From: Brassica napus
Taxonomy: Eukaryota; Streptophyta; Magnoliopsida; Brassicales; Brassicaceae
DNA length: 64,000 nucleotides
Reading direction: 5' to 3'
Assembly (NCBI RefSeq): GCF_020379485.1
Contig: NC_063446.1
Span: 24,268,610 to 24,332,609 of the forward strand
A program made the translations under genes and the position numbers. This document shows, one piece after another, positions 23,155 through 34,744 of this stretch; the stretch's first letter is position 1; every line of letters begins with the position of its first letter. The notes under the pieces are model-generated. The model made no database searches, had not been told where the DNA came from, and saw only the letters and a program-made list of their open reading frames with translations.

Positions 23155-25378
23155 GATAAGGTAACATCTTAAATCAAATGTATTACAAGATGAACATGTT
23201 GCTACCTTAACGGTCAAGTTCCTGTCTACCAGCAGATTTGACGACTTAAGATCACGATGGACAATAGGTGTACTACAACAGTGAAGATAATTCATACCAA
23301 GAGCCTGTGTCAAGAATTGAAAAGAGAGATCACAATACTAATTATGCAAACAAGTAATCAAATAGAGTCCATACATACAAACTTGTCTATAAAGCAATTG
23401 TCAATGGCCATAGATATGTGAAACTCAGATGTCTAATGAGCGTATAACTAGTACTCACAATGTCTAAGGCCATATGGATCCGCCTCCAATCAAGTTTTGA
23501 TGTCTTCCTTTGTAGTAGATAGAAGAGACTTCCACTGCAAATAGTAATCCGAATAAGTGTGGTCATGAATCAGAGCTAAGGCTTGAGTCTAAAGAGATGA
23601 GACTGAACCGTGGAAGGAGCTCTGACACTACACAGAGACGCTGAGGTGAAGTCACAGCTCCCATGAACAACAAAACATTAGGATGTCTAAGTCTTTTCAT
23701 CATAGATACCTTTAAAGTAAACACACAACTAACATTATTAACTTCGGACTTCTAAATGTTGGCTTTACTACAAACCAATAAATTATGTGTCAACAGTGTT
23801 TAAAAACAATACCTCTTGTCTAAAAGATTGTATGACCTCTTTTGAATATTCTTCTTTGGAGAACACTTTTACAGCTACAGCCTGCAGTGATATTAGCATT
23901 TATCACAAGATAAGATCTCTCAACTTTGAAATTTAGTTGGTTTTGTTATATCATGGAAGCGTGAATGAATCAACATATGCATATTCTGCAATATTCAAAA
24001 GAAAAGAAACGTACAGATCCAAACCAGAGACCGCGATAGACAGTTCCACATGAACCTGTAAAATTTAAATATTACTGCCTTACTGGAGCTTGTTTAGCAT
24101 AATAGAGACATGATATAACATAAAGTTTGTCAAATATATACTGTTATTAATGATAAATTTGTATGCAAACAATTTAATCTCTTTAAGCAAATAACTTTAC
24201 CTTTTCCGATTTCTTCTCCGACTGTCAAATCATCCCATAAAATTTCATATTCCAAGCAATCACTATATGTATCAACCTTGTTCATAACACTGTTGTTTGT
24301 ACTTGTGCAGCTGCTGGAACTTCGTCTGTTGTTCGAATTTCCGGAAGTCCAAAAACTACATCCCTTATTAATAATAGACTTATTACTTTCGGAGGAATCA
24401 CTTTCAAAGTTAACATCAGAATATTTCTCTCGATCATTATGTACCCAAGGCCATACTGAATGAGTTGGCCTTCCTTTTGAAACTTCATGCTCAGCTTTTG
24501 AGGTAAGAACAGTCTTTCCACCACTCTCATCACATGTGAATACACCAAAAGGAGAATATATAAAACCCCTTCTTTGTATGCTGGCACCACTTGATGATGC
24601 ATCGTACGTCCCTGTGGTCAGACAGAGCAGCACCAAAGTCACCTGCTCGCATTTTCGACATGACCATGTTGCTCACCTTGCATGCCTGTGAGTTTAACAC
24701 TTGTCATCAAAATATACAACATCAAAATAAAAGGTGACATAATCCATACAAGCTAACAAAATGGTACTAACCAAATCTGATATCTTTGATGCTATAGCAG
24801 CTTGTATAGGCTGATGAGAGTCAAGTCCAAGTTTCGATAAAACAGCTCCTTTAGATACGAAACTACTCCTTCCAGAGCTAGAGGTTGTTTCACCTTGTTT
24901 TGCCTTTAACTTAGCCAAAGAGATACTAGGGTGCAGATACGGTGCTGCCTTACTTGTGATAGAAATGATCCCAACAAGAGAACCAGCATCATCGTAGAAG
25001 GGGGAACACGTACTGACCGCTGAAAATCTATGCCCTGATTTGTTCCTGACAGGAAACTCACCGGTCCAGCTTTCTCCATTGAAACAACGCTGTGTAATGT
25101 TCATTGCAAAGGCAGTATCATGATCATCTACCATAACATTAATTGGGTTCTGCCCAACTGCTTCTGCGGCAGTGTATCCAAATTGCTCTTCCGCCATGGC
25201 ATTCCTGGAACCAGTCCGTTAGTATTTGGTGCCTAAATCCTAAATAATTTAAACCCAACTATAAATATGTGCTATCTTTAAAATTGTTGTCAAAAAAACA
25301 TGTATCAGACGTGCCTCTTGCTTTAGCACAGAGGAGGAAGGATGTTGGAGAGAAGATCTCATATATAAAAGACTATTA

Positions 25379-25544
25379 GAACATGATTATTGGAGGTTTT
25401 TAGAGTGAGGTTCTTAAATATAAGAATCGGTTCTTAAATAAGAGTTTTAAGAGCTGGTTCTTAACTTTTTTAGTTAAAAGTTAAGAAACGGGTTCTTATA
25501 TTCCGCTAAGAACTCCACCCTAAGAACCCCCAATAATCATGCTC
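25379..25544. mobile_element. Tourist-like (PIF/Harbinger) MITE in intron 1 of copy B
   Basis: 166 bp almost entirely made of inverted halves: GAACATGATTATTGGAGG on the left and the reverse of GAGCATGATTATTGGGGG on the right. It is flanked by the 3-bp duplication TTA on both sides, the PIF/Harbinger signature. The arms repeat 'gttcttaa' motifs and would form a long hairpin RNA. Confidence 0.85.
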
Positions 25545-25592
25545 TTAGGCTACTCCACTTAGAATCAGTTGCCCGTAAGTGGAGTAGCCTAA
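25545..25592. repeat. Perfect 17-bp inverted repeat next to the MITE
   Basis: TTAGGCTACTCCACTTA at 25545-25561 is followed after 14 bases by its exact reverse complement at 25576-25592. The left arm begins with the MITE's TTA duplication. Confidence 0.9.
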
Positions 25593-26066
25593 ATCTCTTA
25601 TATATTACTCAAGTCTCGTACATATTTCCACTGTGTTATCACATCACTTATATATCGTCCGAGAACCACTCTTTTTCCGGATGTGGTATATTTAAATACT
25701 CACCAAAAGATAATTCGCATTTTTAGATCGAAGACGTGAACAGATTGGCCCATCGACTGCAAAACGTTCAAATACTGTTGATGGGTGAACTTCCCTGCCG
25801 ATGGTCTTGTTCCTCCAGCTATTCCATCTCTTAGACTGATCGTATCCTGGATACGGTTCTCCTTCTGCAACGACTCGGTGCAGCTCTTCCTCAACGCTAG
25901 AGCTCCCTGGCTGATGTTTCTCTTCGCGGAATGACCAAGTTCTGTGGATACGGCCTTGAGTCTAGACATCTCCTGCTTTAGGAGCTTGTAACTCTCCTCG
26001 AGCTCTAGCATCTTCATTAGCTGCTCCTTCGTTGGTGGAATCTCCATTTCGAGTTGAAGCGGACCT

Positions 26067-26068
<2 letters not shown>

Positions 26069-26108
<40 letters not shown>
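26069..26108. repeat. (GA)n tract in the 5' leader of copy B
   Basis: About 40 bases of GA on the plus strand (CT on the gene strand), 20 bases upstream of the ATG at 26047. Copy D has a similar tract at 45898-45917. CT tracts in 5' leaders are common in plants. Confidence 0.85.
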
Positions 26109-26128
26109 ACACATCTCTGGTTCGGTTG

Positions 26129-26498
26129 TGTTGGAGCTCCCTCCTTAAGCCCAAAACAAATCAAGCCTTAGTCCAAGAAGAAGAAATATCTAGAAGGAGA
26201 AGAAGAGTGTGGATTGAGAAGTGTGTAGAAGTGTGTTGAAGTGTTTAAGAAAAGAAGATGGAGAAGTCTCTAGAATTAGCTTGTAGTTACCCTCCACTAG
26301 TATAAATAAGAGTGTAGAGTCCCTTTGTAACATCATTCAAGAATCAAAAAAAAACAAAGAGATAAAACATTTGTAAGAGAGAGTTCTCAAAACAAAATCT
26401 TTGTAAACCTTTTCCTAAATATAAAGAGTCTTCTTCTTAAATCTTTTAGTTGTCTAATCCCATCTTCATCTCATCGATATTGGGTAATATTCCCAACA
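26129..26498 (+). repeat. 5' LTR of copia 1
   Basis: TGTTGGAGCTCCC to TTCCCAACA, with TATAAATA at 26301-26308. The outer end faces the leader of copy B. Confidence 0.92.
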
Positions 26499-26500
26499 AG

Positions 26501-26512
26501 TGGTATCAGAGC
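26501..26512 (+). promoter_or_regulatory. Primer binding site for tRNA-iMet
   Basis: TGGTATCAGAGC, the standard copia primer site, two bases after the LTR. Confidence 0.9.
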
Positions 26513-26580
26513 TAGGCTCAAACATAACATCAAGACCCGTGAGATTCAAGATAGAGACTACCGTTACCGTTGAAGGTGAC

Positions 26581-29500
26581 ATGTTCAAAATCACGACAGA
26601 CAACTACTCTTATTGGAAACCGATGATGGAAGATCACCTTTATTGTAAGGATTTGCATGAACCCATCATCATGAAGGAGAAGCCGGAAGGAAAGGATGAC
26701 AAAACATGGGAAATACTAAACCGAAAGGCGGTTGCTGTAATCCGTAAGTACATTGACCGATCTCTCTTTGAACATGTTTCTACCTACACAAATGCTTTTG
26801 AATTATGGACAAAACTTGAATCCATGATTCAAAAGAAAACACCTCGAAACAAAGCTCTTCTTGTTCGACGGTTGGTAAAGTTGGAGTACAAGGATGGCCA
26901 GAGCATGATGGAGCACTTGAACAATTTCAAGGGGATTGTAAATCAGCTTAACAAAGTTGATATGAAGGTTGAAGACGAAATGCAAGCCCTTTTACTCCTT
27001 AGTTCACTACCGGAGAGTTGGGACACACTAGTTGTCACTCTAAGCAATTCAGCACCGGAGGGAAAGCTTACCATGGACACCGTCACTGATAGCCTTCTAA
27101 ACGAAGAAGTTCGCAGGAAGGAGCGAGGTTCGAGTTCTTATTCAGAAGCTAACATTGTTGATAGACGAGGTAGAGAAGAGACTCGTGGCCAAAACAGAAG
27201 CAGAGGACGAGACCAATCTCGAGGAAGATCTAAGTCACGTCCAAGAGTTACTTGCTATTACTGTGGCAAACCGGGTCACATGAAGTCGGAATGTCGGTTT
27301 CTCAAGAAAGACAAACAAGCCGGTAATATCAAACCAGACCGGTTCAATCCTACAAAGAAGCATGAAGACAATACTACCACCATTGTGGAAGACCAGAGCG
27401 AAGAATTATATCTCGTTGGAGAATGTAATCTTAGCTCTGATGATAGCTCATGGATCGTTGATTCTGGTGCTTCTTTTCACGTCACCCCTCATGGAAGCTT
27501 CTTCACAACCTATCAAAGTGGTGACTTTGGTAATGTTCAAATGGGAAATCAAGGAAGAAGCAAAATCATTGGAAAGGGGGATGTTATTCTTACATCAAAC
27601 ACTGGATGTAAGATAGTTCTCAAGGATGTGAGACATGTTCCCGACATGCGACTCAATCTCATATCAACCGGAAAGCTCGATGATGTTGGCTTGGACAGTC
27701 ATTTTGGTGGTGGCAAATGGAAGTTAACCAAAGGAAGGTTGATCATGGCTCGAGGAAGAAAAGAAGGCTCATTATACGTTACTCAAGCCAAGCTTTGCAA
27801 GGAAGAAGTAAATGTCGCAAGTGATGACATCGATATATGGCACCGAAGACTCGGGCATATGAGTGAGAAAGGTTTAAATATACTTTCTCGCAAGAAACTT
27901 CTTCCTGATATGAAAGGTATTCCTCTCTCACCATGTCATGATTGCTTAGCCGGAAAACAACATAGGGTCGCTTTCCGAAGATCATCTACGCCTATGAGAA
28001 GAAATCATATTCTTGATCTTGTGCATACTGACGTATGCTCCATGTCCGAGAAATCCAATGGAGGGGCATCATATTTCGTCACCTTTATTGATGACCATTC
28101 AAGGAAGGTATGGGTATACCTTTTGAAGTCAAAAGATCAAGTTCTTGATGCTTTCAAGGAATTTGTAGCCCAAGCAGAGCGAAGTACGGGTCAAAAACTC
28201 AAGTGCATTCGATCTGATAATGGTGGAGAGTATCGAGGTCCCTTTGAAGTGTTTTGCAAAGCTCATGGAATTAGAATGGAGAAGACACCACCAAAGACGC
28301 CACAACTGAACGGGCTAGCTGAAAGAATGAATCGAACGATCACAGAAAGAGTTCGGTGCATGCTCTCTCACGCTAAACTACCCAAACCATTTTGGGGAGA
28401 AGCCATAAAGACTGCAGTGGACGTCATAAATCTTACACCATCCGTTCCTTTGGAAGGCGATGTCCCGGAGGAAGTTTGGTCAGGTAAGAAGGTCTCTTAC
28501 AACCATTTGAAGGTGTTCGGTTGCAGGGCGTTTGTCCATATACCTAAGGATGAACGATCCAAGCTAGACTCTAAGACTAAAGAGTGCATTTATCTTGGAT
28601 CACCAAAAGACGAATTCGGCTATCGGCTTTGGGATCCGGTTAACAGAAAAGTTATCCGGAGCAGAGATGTTGTTTTCTTCGAAGATCAAACAATCGAAGA
28701 CATCAACAATTCAAAGAGACCAAAGCTAAGGGTTGTAAGGAAAGAAGAAGCTCATAATCCCCAAGATCATGAACAAGCGATTGGAGATGGCGCTAATCCA
28801 GAAGAAGAGATTCCTATCATGGATCCAAATGGTGATGAAAGTGAAGAAGAAAATCAAGTGGAGCCTGATGAAGAACATGAACCAAGAAGGTCTGGAAGAG
28901 AGACAAGACCATCTGTAAGATATTATCGAGATGAGTATGTTAATCTTACAGATGAGGGGGAGCCTCAAAGCTATGAGGAGGCCATAGGAGACACTCATAG
29001 AGATGAGTGGGTTGAAGCTATGCAAGAAGAAATGCAATCCTTGCATGATAATCACACTTATGAGCTGATGAAGCTACCAAAAGGAAAGAGAGCCTTGAAG
29101 AACAAATGGGTGTACAGGTTGAAGTATGAAGAGAAAAGCTCAAATCCAAGATACAAAGCTCGATTGGTTGTGAAAGGATTCAACCAAAAGAAAGGCATAG
29201 ATTTTGAAGAAATATTCTCTCCAGTGGTGAAGATGTCCTCTATCCGAGTGGTTCTTGGTCTAGCAGCGGTTCTAGACTTGGAGATTGAACAACTCGATGT
29301 CAAGACGGCCTTTCTACATGGTGAACTCGAGGAGGAAATCTATATGGAGCAACCTGAAGGATTCAAGGTTCCAGGAAAAGAAGACTTGGTGTGCCGATTA
29401 AAGAAGAGTCTTTACGGTCTCAAGCAAGCTCCAAGACAATGGTACAAGAAGTTTGAATCCTTCATGGTGGATCATAACTTCAAGAAAACCAAGAATGATC

Positions 29501-30525
29501 ATTGCGTTTTCATAAAGAGGTACGAAAGTGGCGACTTTCTCATATTATTGCTCAATGTTGATGATATGTTAATTGTGGGTCAAGATCGCAACAAGATAGC
29601 CGCATTAAAGAAATATTTGGGAAGGTGTTTTGCGATGAAAGATCTGGGGCAAGCGAGACAGATTCTTGGAATGAAGATCACTCGGGATAGGCCAAAGAAG
29701 CTTTTATGGTTGTCCCAAGAATGATATGTTGAAAGGGTGTTCGAGAGATTCAACATGCACAAAGCAAAGCCGGTGAGCACTCCACTTGGTGGACATTTCA
29801 AGCTAAGTTCGAAGCAAAGTCCAACAAGTGAGAAGGAGAAAGAGGAAATGAAGACTACCCCATATGCATCAGCAGTGGGCAGTCTCATGTATGCTATGGT
29901 GTGCACCAGACCGGACATTGCCTATGCAGTAGGAGTTGTGAGTCGCTTTCTAGCAAACCCAGGAAAGGAGCATTGGAAAGCAGTTAAGTGGATTCTACGC
30001 TATCTAAGAGGCACAACGAAAAAGTGTCTATGTTTTGGCAATGGAAAATTAGAGTTAAGCGGTTATACTGATGCAGATTGGGCTGGTGATAAAGACTCAA
30101 GAAAGTCAATATCGGGATATGTGACTACCTTTGCAGGGGGAGCTTTTTCCTGGCAATCGAAGCTACAAAAGTGTGTTGCCTTATCCACCACAGAAGCAGA
30201 GTATATCGCAGCAACGGAAGCGTGCAAGGAGATGTTATGGATGAAGAACTTCTTACTTGAGTTGGGAGTAAATCAAGATAAGTATGTTGTGCTATGTGAC
30301 AATCAAAGCACCATTCACCTAGCAAAGAATCCAAGCTTTCACTCTCGCTCGAAGCATATCGACATTCGGCATCATTGGAATCGAGAAGTTCTTGAAGAGA
30401 AGCTTCTACATCTCAACAAGGTACACACCCATGAAAACTGGTCAGACTTTATGACCAAGGTATTACCGATCAAGAAGTTTGAAGATTGCTGCAAAGGCAC
30501 GGGTATGGCAATTGTTTCGGGCTAA
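26581..30525 (+). pseudogene. Copia 1 Gag-Pol polyprotein, broken
   Basis: Nearly collinear with the intact polyprotein of copia 2. Order: Gag, CCHC zinc knuckle (CYYCGKPGHMKSEC), protease (WIVDSGASFH), integrase (HRRLGH, CHDCLAGK, SDNGGEYRG), reverse transcriptase and RNase H (GYTDADWAGD, STTEAEYIAA). Three defects: the start ATG of copia 2 is ATA here, leaving 26581 as the first ATG; the catalytic YVDD reads NVDD near 29562; and a CGA-to-TGA change puts a stop at 29722-29724, splitting off connection and RNase H (29737-30525). It cannot supply its own enzymes. Confidence 0.9.
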
Positions 30526-30543
30526 ATCGGGAAGAGGGAGATT

Positions 30544-30913
30544 TGTTGGAGTTCCCTCCTTAAGCCCAAAACAAATTAAGCCTTAGTCCAAGAAGAAGAA
30601 ATATCTAGAAAGAGAAGAAGAGTGTGGATTGAGAAGTGTGTAGAAGTGTGTTGAAGTGTTTAAGAAAAGAAGATGGAGAAGTCTCTAGAATTAGCTTGTA
30701 GTTACCCTCCACTAGTATAAATAAGAGTGTAGAGTTCCTTTGTAACATCATTCAAGAATAAAAAAAAAACAAAGAGATAAAACATTTGTAAGAGAGAGTT
30801 CTCAAAACAAAATCTTTGTAAACCTTTTCCTAAATATAAAGAGTCTTCTTCCTAAATCTTTTAGTTGTCTAATCCCATCTTCATCTCATCGATATTGGGT
30901 AATATTCCCGACA
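30544..30913 (+). repeat. 3' LTR of copia 1
   Basis: 370 bp, TGTTGGAGTTCCC to TTCCCGACA. The terminal CAACA has become CGACA. Confidence 0.9.
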
Positions 30914-31549
30914 TGTTGTTATTGGCACTCAGACAATAAATACTCGTCAAACATTTTAACTGGTAGGCAGACAACAACAAAAACTACATTCCACTACAAG
31001 AAAACTGTGCGATACCGATGGACAAATCCGTCATAATCTCGTCGGGAAAGTCGCATACCGATGGAATACCGACGAAAAATGTCCGTCGGTATCATCTCGT
31101 CGGTATACTGATATTCGTCGGAAATTCGTCGGTAAATACCGACGAACATATTTCGTCGGAAAATACCGACGAACATATTCCGTCGGTTTTTTTCTAAAAT
31201 TTCCGACGACACATATCCGTCGGTATTTATAGAGAATACCGACAAAGAGAATTCGTCGGAATTTTCAGAAAATACCGACGAAGGCATTCCGTCGGTAACT
31301 GAAGATAAAACCGACGACTTTATTCCGTCAGAAATATGTAGAAATTCCGACGGATAACTGTATCCGTCGGTATTCCTTTTTTAATTAAAATTTTTTTTTT
31401 ATAATTCTTTATTTAATTTCAGAAAAAAATTGATAATTTAGAATTTAAAAACATTATAGATATATAAATTCAACATTATTATACATTAAAGTTATAAAAA
31501 GTAATAAAAAGTTTTTGAAAATTAAAAAAAACAACTAAAGGTTCAGAAA

Positions 31550-32430
31550 CTTAACCTTACTATGTTCATATCTCATTTCTTGTATTACTTCAGAGACATA
31601 AGTGTTTTGAATAGGTTCAGGTTCCATCTTCTTCATATCAGTCTCTGGATTTGTATCTGCGTCACACAAACCACCTAAGTTCCATGTCCCATTCCTGCAA
31701 CACCCAAAAAGATTCAGACTCTTGTCTGATGATTAATCCTCATATAATATTGCGAAACAGACCTGTAATGCACAGGAGAGAAGCTTCTGAAGAAGACATA
31801 ACTACACTCATGATCTAGTTTCTCTAAGACCCATGACTTCCATGTCTTTAAAGACTTCTTAAACCCCTCCATTACTCCCATTGTCTTGTTCAGTTTACCT
31901 CCCTCCTGAAAATAACAACCTCTGCAACAACAACAATAACAAAAAAAAGCCATTAAGAGAACTCATCCATCACCTTTGCAGGGCTGAGCATAGATTAGTA
32001 AAATAACCCCCAATTTTTTAAAAAATTTACATATATATAAACCTCCAAATTTGTAAAGAAAAAAAATTAAATAAACTCTTACTAATTAAATTGTTTTTAA
32101 CCCCTAAAATTCCATGTTTCAGATTAGGTTCTTACATGTTAAAGGTTTTGTCTTCGTTCCACCAATGTCCTGTATAAAGACAAGAACATCAGACCCGACC
32201 CATCTTTTAGACTGCCAGTTGAACTCATCGACTCTAACAGTCATCTTGACATCTTCCGGTGAGTTTTCAGGTGGCCTAGCAACCACGACCAGAAATGGTG
32301 TTCTATGATACTCAACGGTTACGTTATGTTCTGGGAACCGCATTGAAAGGAAGCCTTTGTGCTTGTTTATAGGGTTACCATTAAGAGGACGACGTCTAAG
32401 TATAAGAGGAGGTGGTTCATCCCTACAAAA
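31550..32430 (-). pseudogene. Captured TRICHOME BIREFRINGENCE-LIKE (TBL) exons
   Basis: Three exons with introns: about 32430-32157, 31922-31763 and 31696-31550. They read, in order, FPEHNVTVEYHRTPFLVVV, then TGHWWNED in a shifted frame, FKKSLKTWKSWVLEKLD, FFRSFSPVHYR, NGTWNLGGLCDADTNPETD. This is the central part of a PMR5/TBL polysaccharide O-acetyltransferase (PC-esterase family, Golgi). The GDS motif and C-terminal DxxH region are missing. One base is lost just before TGHWW (near 32171), shifting the frame. It is a broken copy carried inside the CACTA element. Confidence 0.82.
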
Positions 32431-33398
32431 AAAAACATTAGTAAGCTTTTTTATTATTTAGAAACGTTTTATAATTGTGTTTCAAAAAAAAAAGAAACGT
32501 TTTATAATTAAAATATTTTTATAATAATTAAAATGTGTTTTAAAATTAATTTAACGAATTTTTATAATGAAAAAAATATTTTTTATACCATATGCTGATT
32601 TTTTATAAATAAAAACGATTATTATATAATTTAAAATATTTTATCAAAAAACACTTTATACAAATTACAGAAATCCAAAATCTATAACTTCAATCACACA
32701 AATCCTAAATAAAAACTTCAATCCCGGCCCTAAACTAACTTCCAAATCCCTAATCAATCTCAAAATCACATAAACCCTAAAACTAACATTGTAACCATTG
32801 AAATCCCATGAGCAAAGTTAAAAGAATTGAAAATCTTACATGACTGGGTGAAAGAGGAGGTCGAATTTGGGGGATTTCGCCGGAAATCATGAGGGAGGAG
32901 GAGGGAATCGCCGAAAATCGCAAGGGAGGAGGAGAGGCTGGGCGGAGAGAGAGAGAAAAAGGGGAAGAAATGAGGAAAAAGAAGAGATTTTCTCTTATGT
33001 ATTCATTTAACAAACCGACGGAATACCGACGGGTTGTTTCCGTCGGTATTTTATCTACCTGTCGGAAATCCGTCAGTTTTTTAATATTGGCGGTTTGCTG
33101 AACTTTTGCGCGGTACAGCTAGACCCGGGTAATTTTCTAAATATCGACGACCTTATCCGTCTGTTCTTCGTCGGTATAGTTAATTCCGTCGGTTATTTGT
33201 CGGAATATTCCGACGAGATACCGACGGATTACGGTTTAGAGTTTACACAGGGTGTCGAAATTATTTATATTTGTTATACGACTTTCTAAAACCGATATAT
33301 TATGTTATATAAACATTCTCAAAAAAATGTTCTAAATTTATTTGAGTGCTACAACTTCTGAGAACTGGAACAAGCCAACTTAAAAGTGTATGATGTTG

Positions 33399-34021
33399 TT
33401 CGAACGGTTTTGATTGATTGATATACGGTTTTGATTGAATGATTATATATATGTCATGTTCAAAGTTTTAAAACTGTGAGAATACAATGGGTAGATTTGT
33501 TGTCTGATGTTATATATGATATTTAATACAACTGCAAAAAAAATCATACCTGTAAAAAACCGAAACTCTAAATTGATAATGTCCGTCGGTATTCCGTCGG
33601 AATTTACCGACGAATTGCCGACGAACCCCTAGGATTTGAGGGGTTCGTCGGTATTCCGTCGGTATTTACCGATGCATTTCCGACGAAACCCTCAAATTCT
33701 AGGGGTTGGTCAGAAATGCGTCGGTAAATTCCGACGGAATACAGACGGACATTATCAATCTAGAATTTGAGGGGTTCGTCGGTATTCCGTCGGTATTTAC
33801 CGATGCATTTCCGACGAAACCCTCAAATTCTAGGGGTTCGTCGGAAATGCGTCGGTAAGTTCCGACGGAATACCGACGGACATTATCAATTTAGAGTTCC
33901 AGTTTGATTTTCGTTTTACAAATCTCACCATTGTATTCTCACAGTTTAAAAACTTTGAACATGACATATATATAACCATTCAATCAAAACCGTATATAAT
34001 CAATCAATGAAAACCGTTCGA
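33399..34021. repeat. Large palindrome (~620 bp) inside the CACTA element
   Basis: The left arm starts TTCGAACGGTTTTGATTG and the right arm ends with the reverse complement near 34021. Inside, 'catgttcaaagttttaaaactgtgag' and the CCGTCGGTATT repeats are mirrored around about 33710. Arms are around 300 bp with small differences. It could yield long hairpin RNA. Confidence 0.85.
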
Positions 34022-34150
34022 TTTTTAAATCAACAAATCTAATTTATTTTTTTAATTTAAAAGTATACAACGCTTCAAACCCATAATTTGTTTTTAGAAG
34101 AAATCTACAATGTTTAAAAGTAATTTGCATATACATTCATAAAAGAGTAT

Positions 34151-34340
34151 CTACTCTGCATCTGAGGAATTATGTGATGATGAACATGATGAATCTGAAT
34201 CGTCTTCGTCAAACTCTTCAATCTCGCCATCCTCTTCGGTTAATTGTTGTTGTAGTGGATCAAATACTCCTTGTACTCGGCTTCTGGGATTTATTGACAT
34301 GACAACGATCCAAGGATCGTTCCTTTGCCTAATCCGCGGA
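34151..34340 (-). pseudogene. Possible CACTA transposase C-terminal tail
   Basis: About 60 codons ending at TAG 34151: YPRIRQRNDPWIVVMSINP, a Gln/Glu segment, then an acidic Ser/Asp tail. This resembles the C-terminal DUF4216-type end of plant CACTA transposase proteins, a tentative match from memory. The upstream part of the frame is only subterminal repeat sequence. The rest of the transposase is absent. Confidence 0.45.
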
Positions 34341-34744
34341 TAACGAATATAATTCGTCGGTATTTCGTCGGGAAGTGCAACGGCTGCAAATTCGTCGGTA
34401 TTCCGTCGGGAAGTGAAAGGGCTGTTCAATCCGTCGGTATTCCGTAGGAAAATACCGATGGAATTCTGACCGAATACCTAAATGGCCGGTATTGCGTCGG
34501 TATTTTGTCAGTATGTGTCAATTTTTTGCAACGGTCATATATTTGTCGGTTTTCTGTCGGTTTTCTGTCGGGATCGTATGACCAAATACCGACGACTGTA
34601 TTCTGTCAGGATTTTCCGACGCAGTTCCGACGAATTTACCGAAATATATTTCCGACAAGTTTTCGTCGGAATTCCGTTGGAAAATCCTGACAGATTTTTT
34701 TCGGTCGGTTTTTCCGTCGGTATTGTCCGTGTTTTCTTGTAGTG

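Larger units (their letters stand above)
20584..26047 (-). pseudogene. PAS-domain Raf-like kinase copy B, full length but frameshifted
   Basis: Same 12-exon layout as copy C: 26047-25704, 25204-24772, 24685-24201, 24055-24015, 23881-23813, 23709-23609, 23534-23459, 23304-23206, 23053-22985, 22893-22844, 22744-22568, 20712-20584. Exons 1-2 encode the PAS domain (FWNAMAEEQFGYTAAEAVG). A 4-base insertion (GTAC, near 24610) shifts the frame in exon 3 and meets a TGA about 28 codons later. The last exon has a 2-base insertion near 20637 that changes the C-terminus. The kinase exons are otherwise open, with HRDLKSSN and MAPEVL, but the DFG motif reads DLG. The protein should stop after the PAS domain unless splicing bypasses the insertion. 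A Helitron occupies the last intron and a MITE intron 1. Confidence 0.82.
26129..30913 (+). mobile_element. Copia retrotransposon 1 (defective), upstream of copy B
   Basis: 4785 bp with two 370-bp LTRs (26129-26498 and 30544-30913), a primer site for initiator tRNA-Met and a purine tract near 30528-30541. Flanks are GGTTG and TGTTG, an imperfect 5-bp duplication. I counted about seven LTR differences (near 2%), so it is older than copia 2. It sits 81 bases upstream of the copy B start codon, in the leader or promoter and in opposite orientation, separating copy B from its ancestral upstream DNA, which resumes at 30914. Confidence 0.92.
30992..34744. mobile_element. CACTA (En/Spm) transposon carrying a captured gene
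   Basis: 3753 bp with 14-bp perfect terminal inverted repeats CACTACAAGAAAAC and the 3-bp target duplication TTC on both sides (30989-30991, 34745-34747). Both ends are packed with subterminal copies of CCGTCGGTATT/AATACCGACGG, the presumed binding sites of the element's DNA-binding protein. No complete transposase is present, so it depends on a relative. The interior holds TRICHOME BIREFRINGENCE-LIKE exons, a 620-bp palindrome and a short transposase-like tail. It lies in the former promoter of copy B. Confidence 0.93.

Noticed and set aside
26500..26580. Copia 1 protein start at 26500
   Set aside because: That start is GTG inside the primer binding site; the homologous ATG of copia 2 is ATA here, so the first usable ATG is 26581.
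33560..33900. CRISPR-like array of CCGTCGGTATTCC repeats
   Set aside because: Repeats are short, variable and in both orientations; they are CACTA subterminal repeats in a eukaryotic genome.
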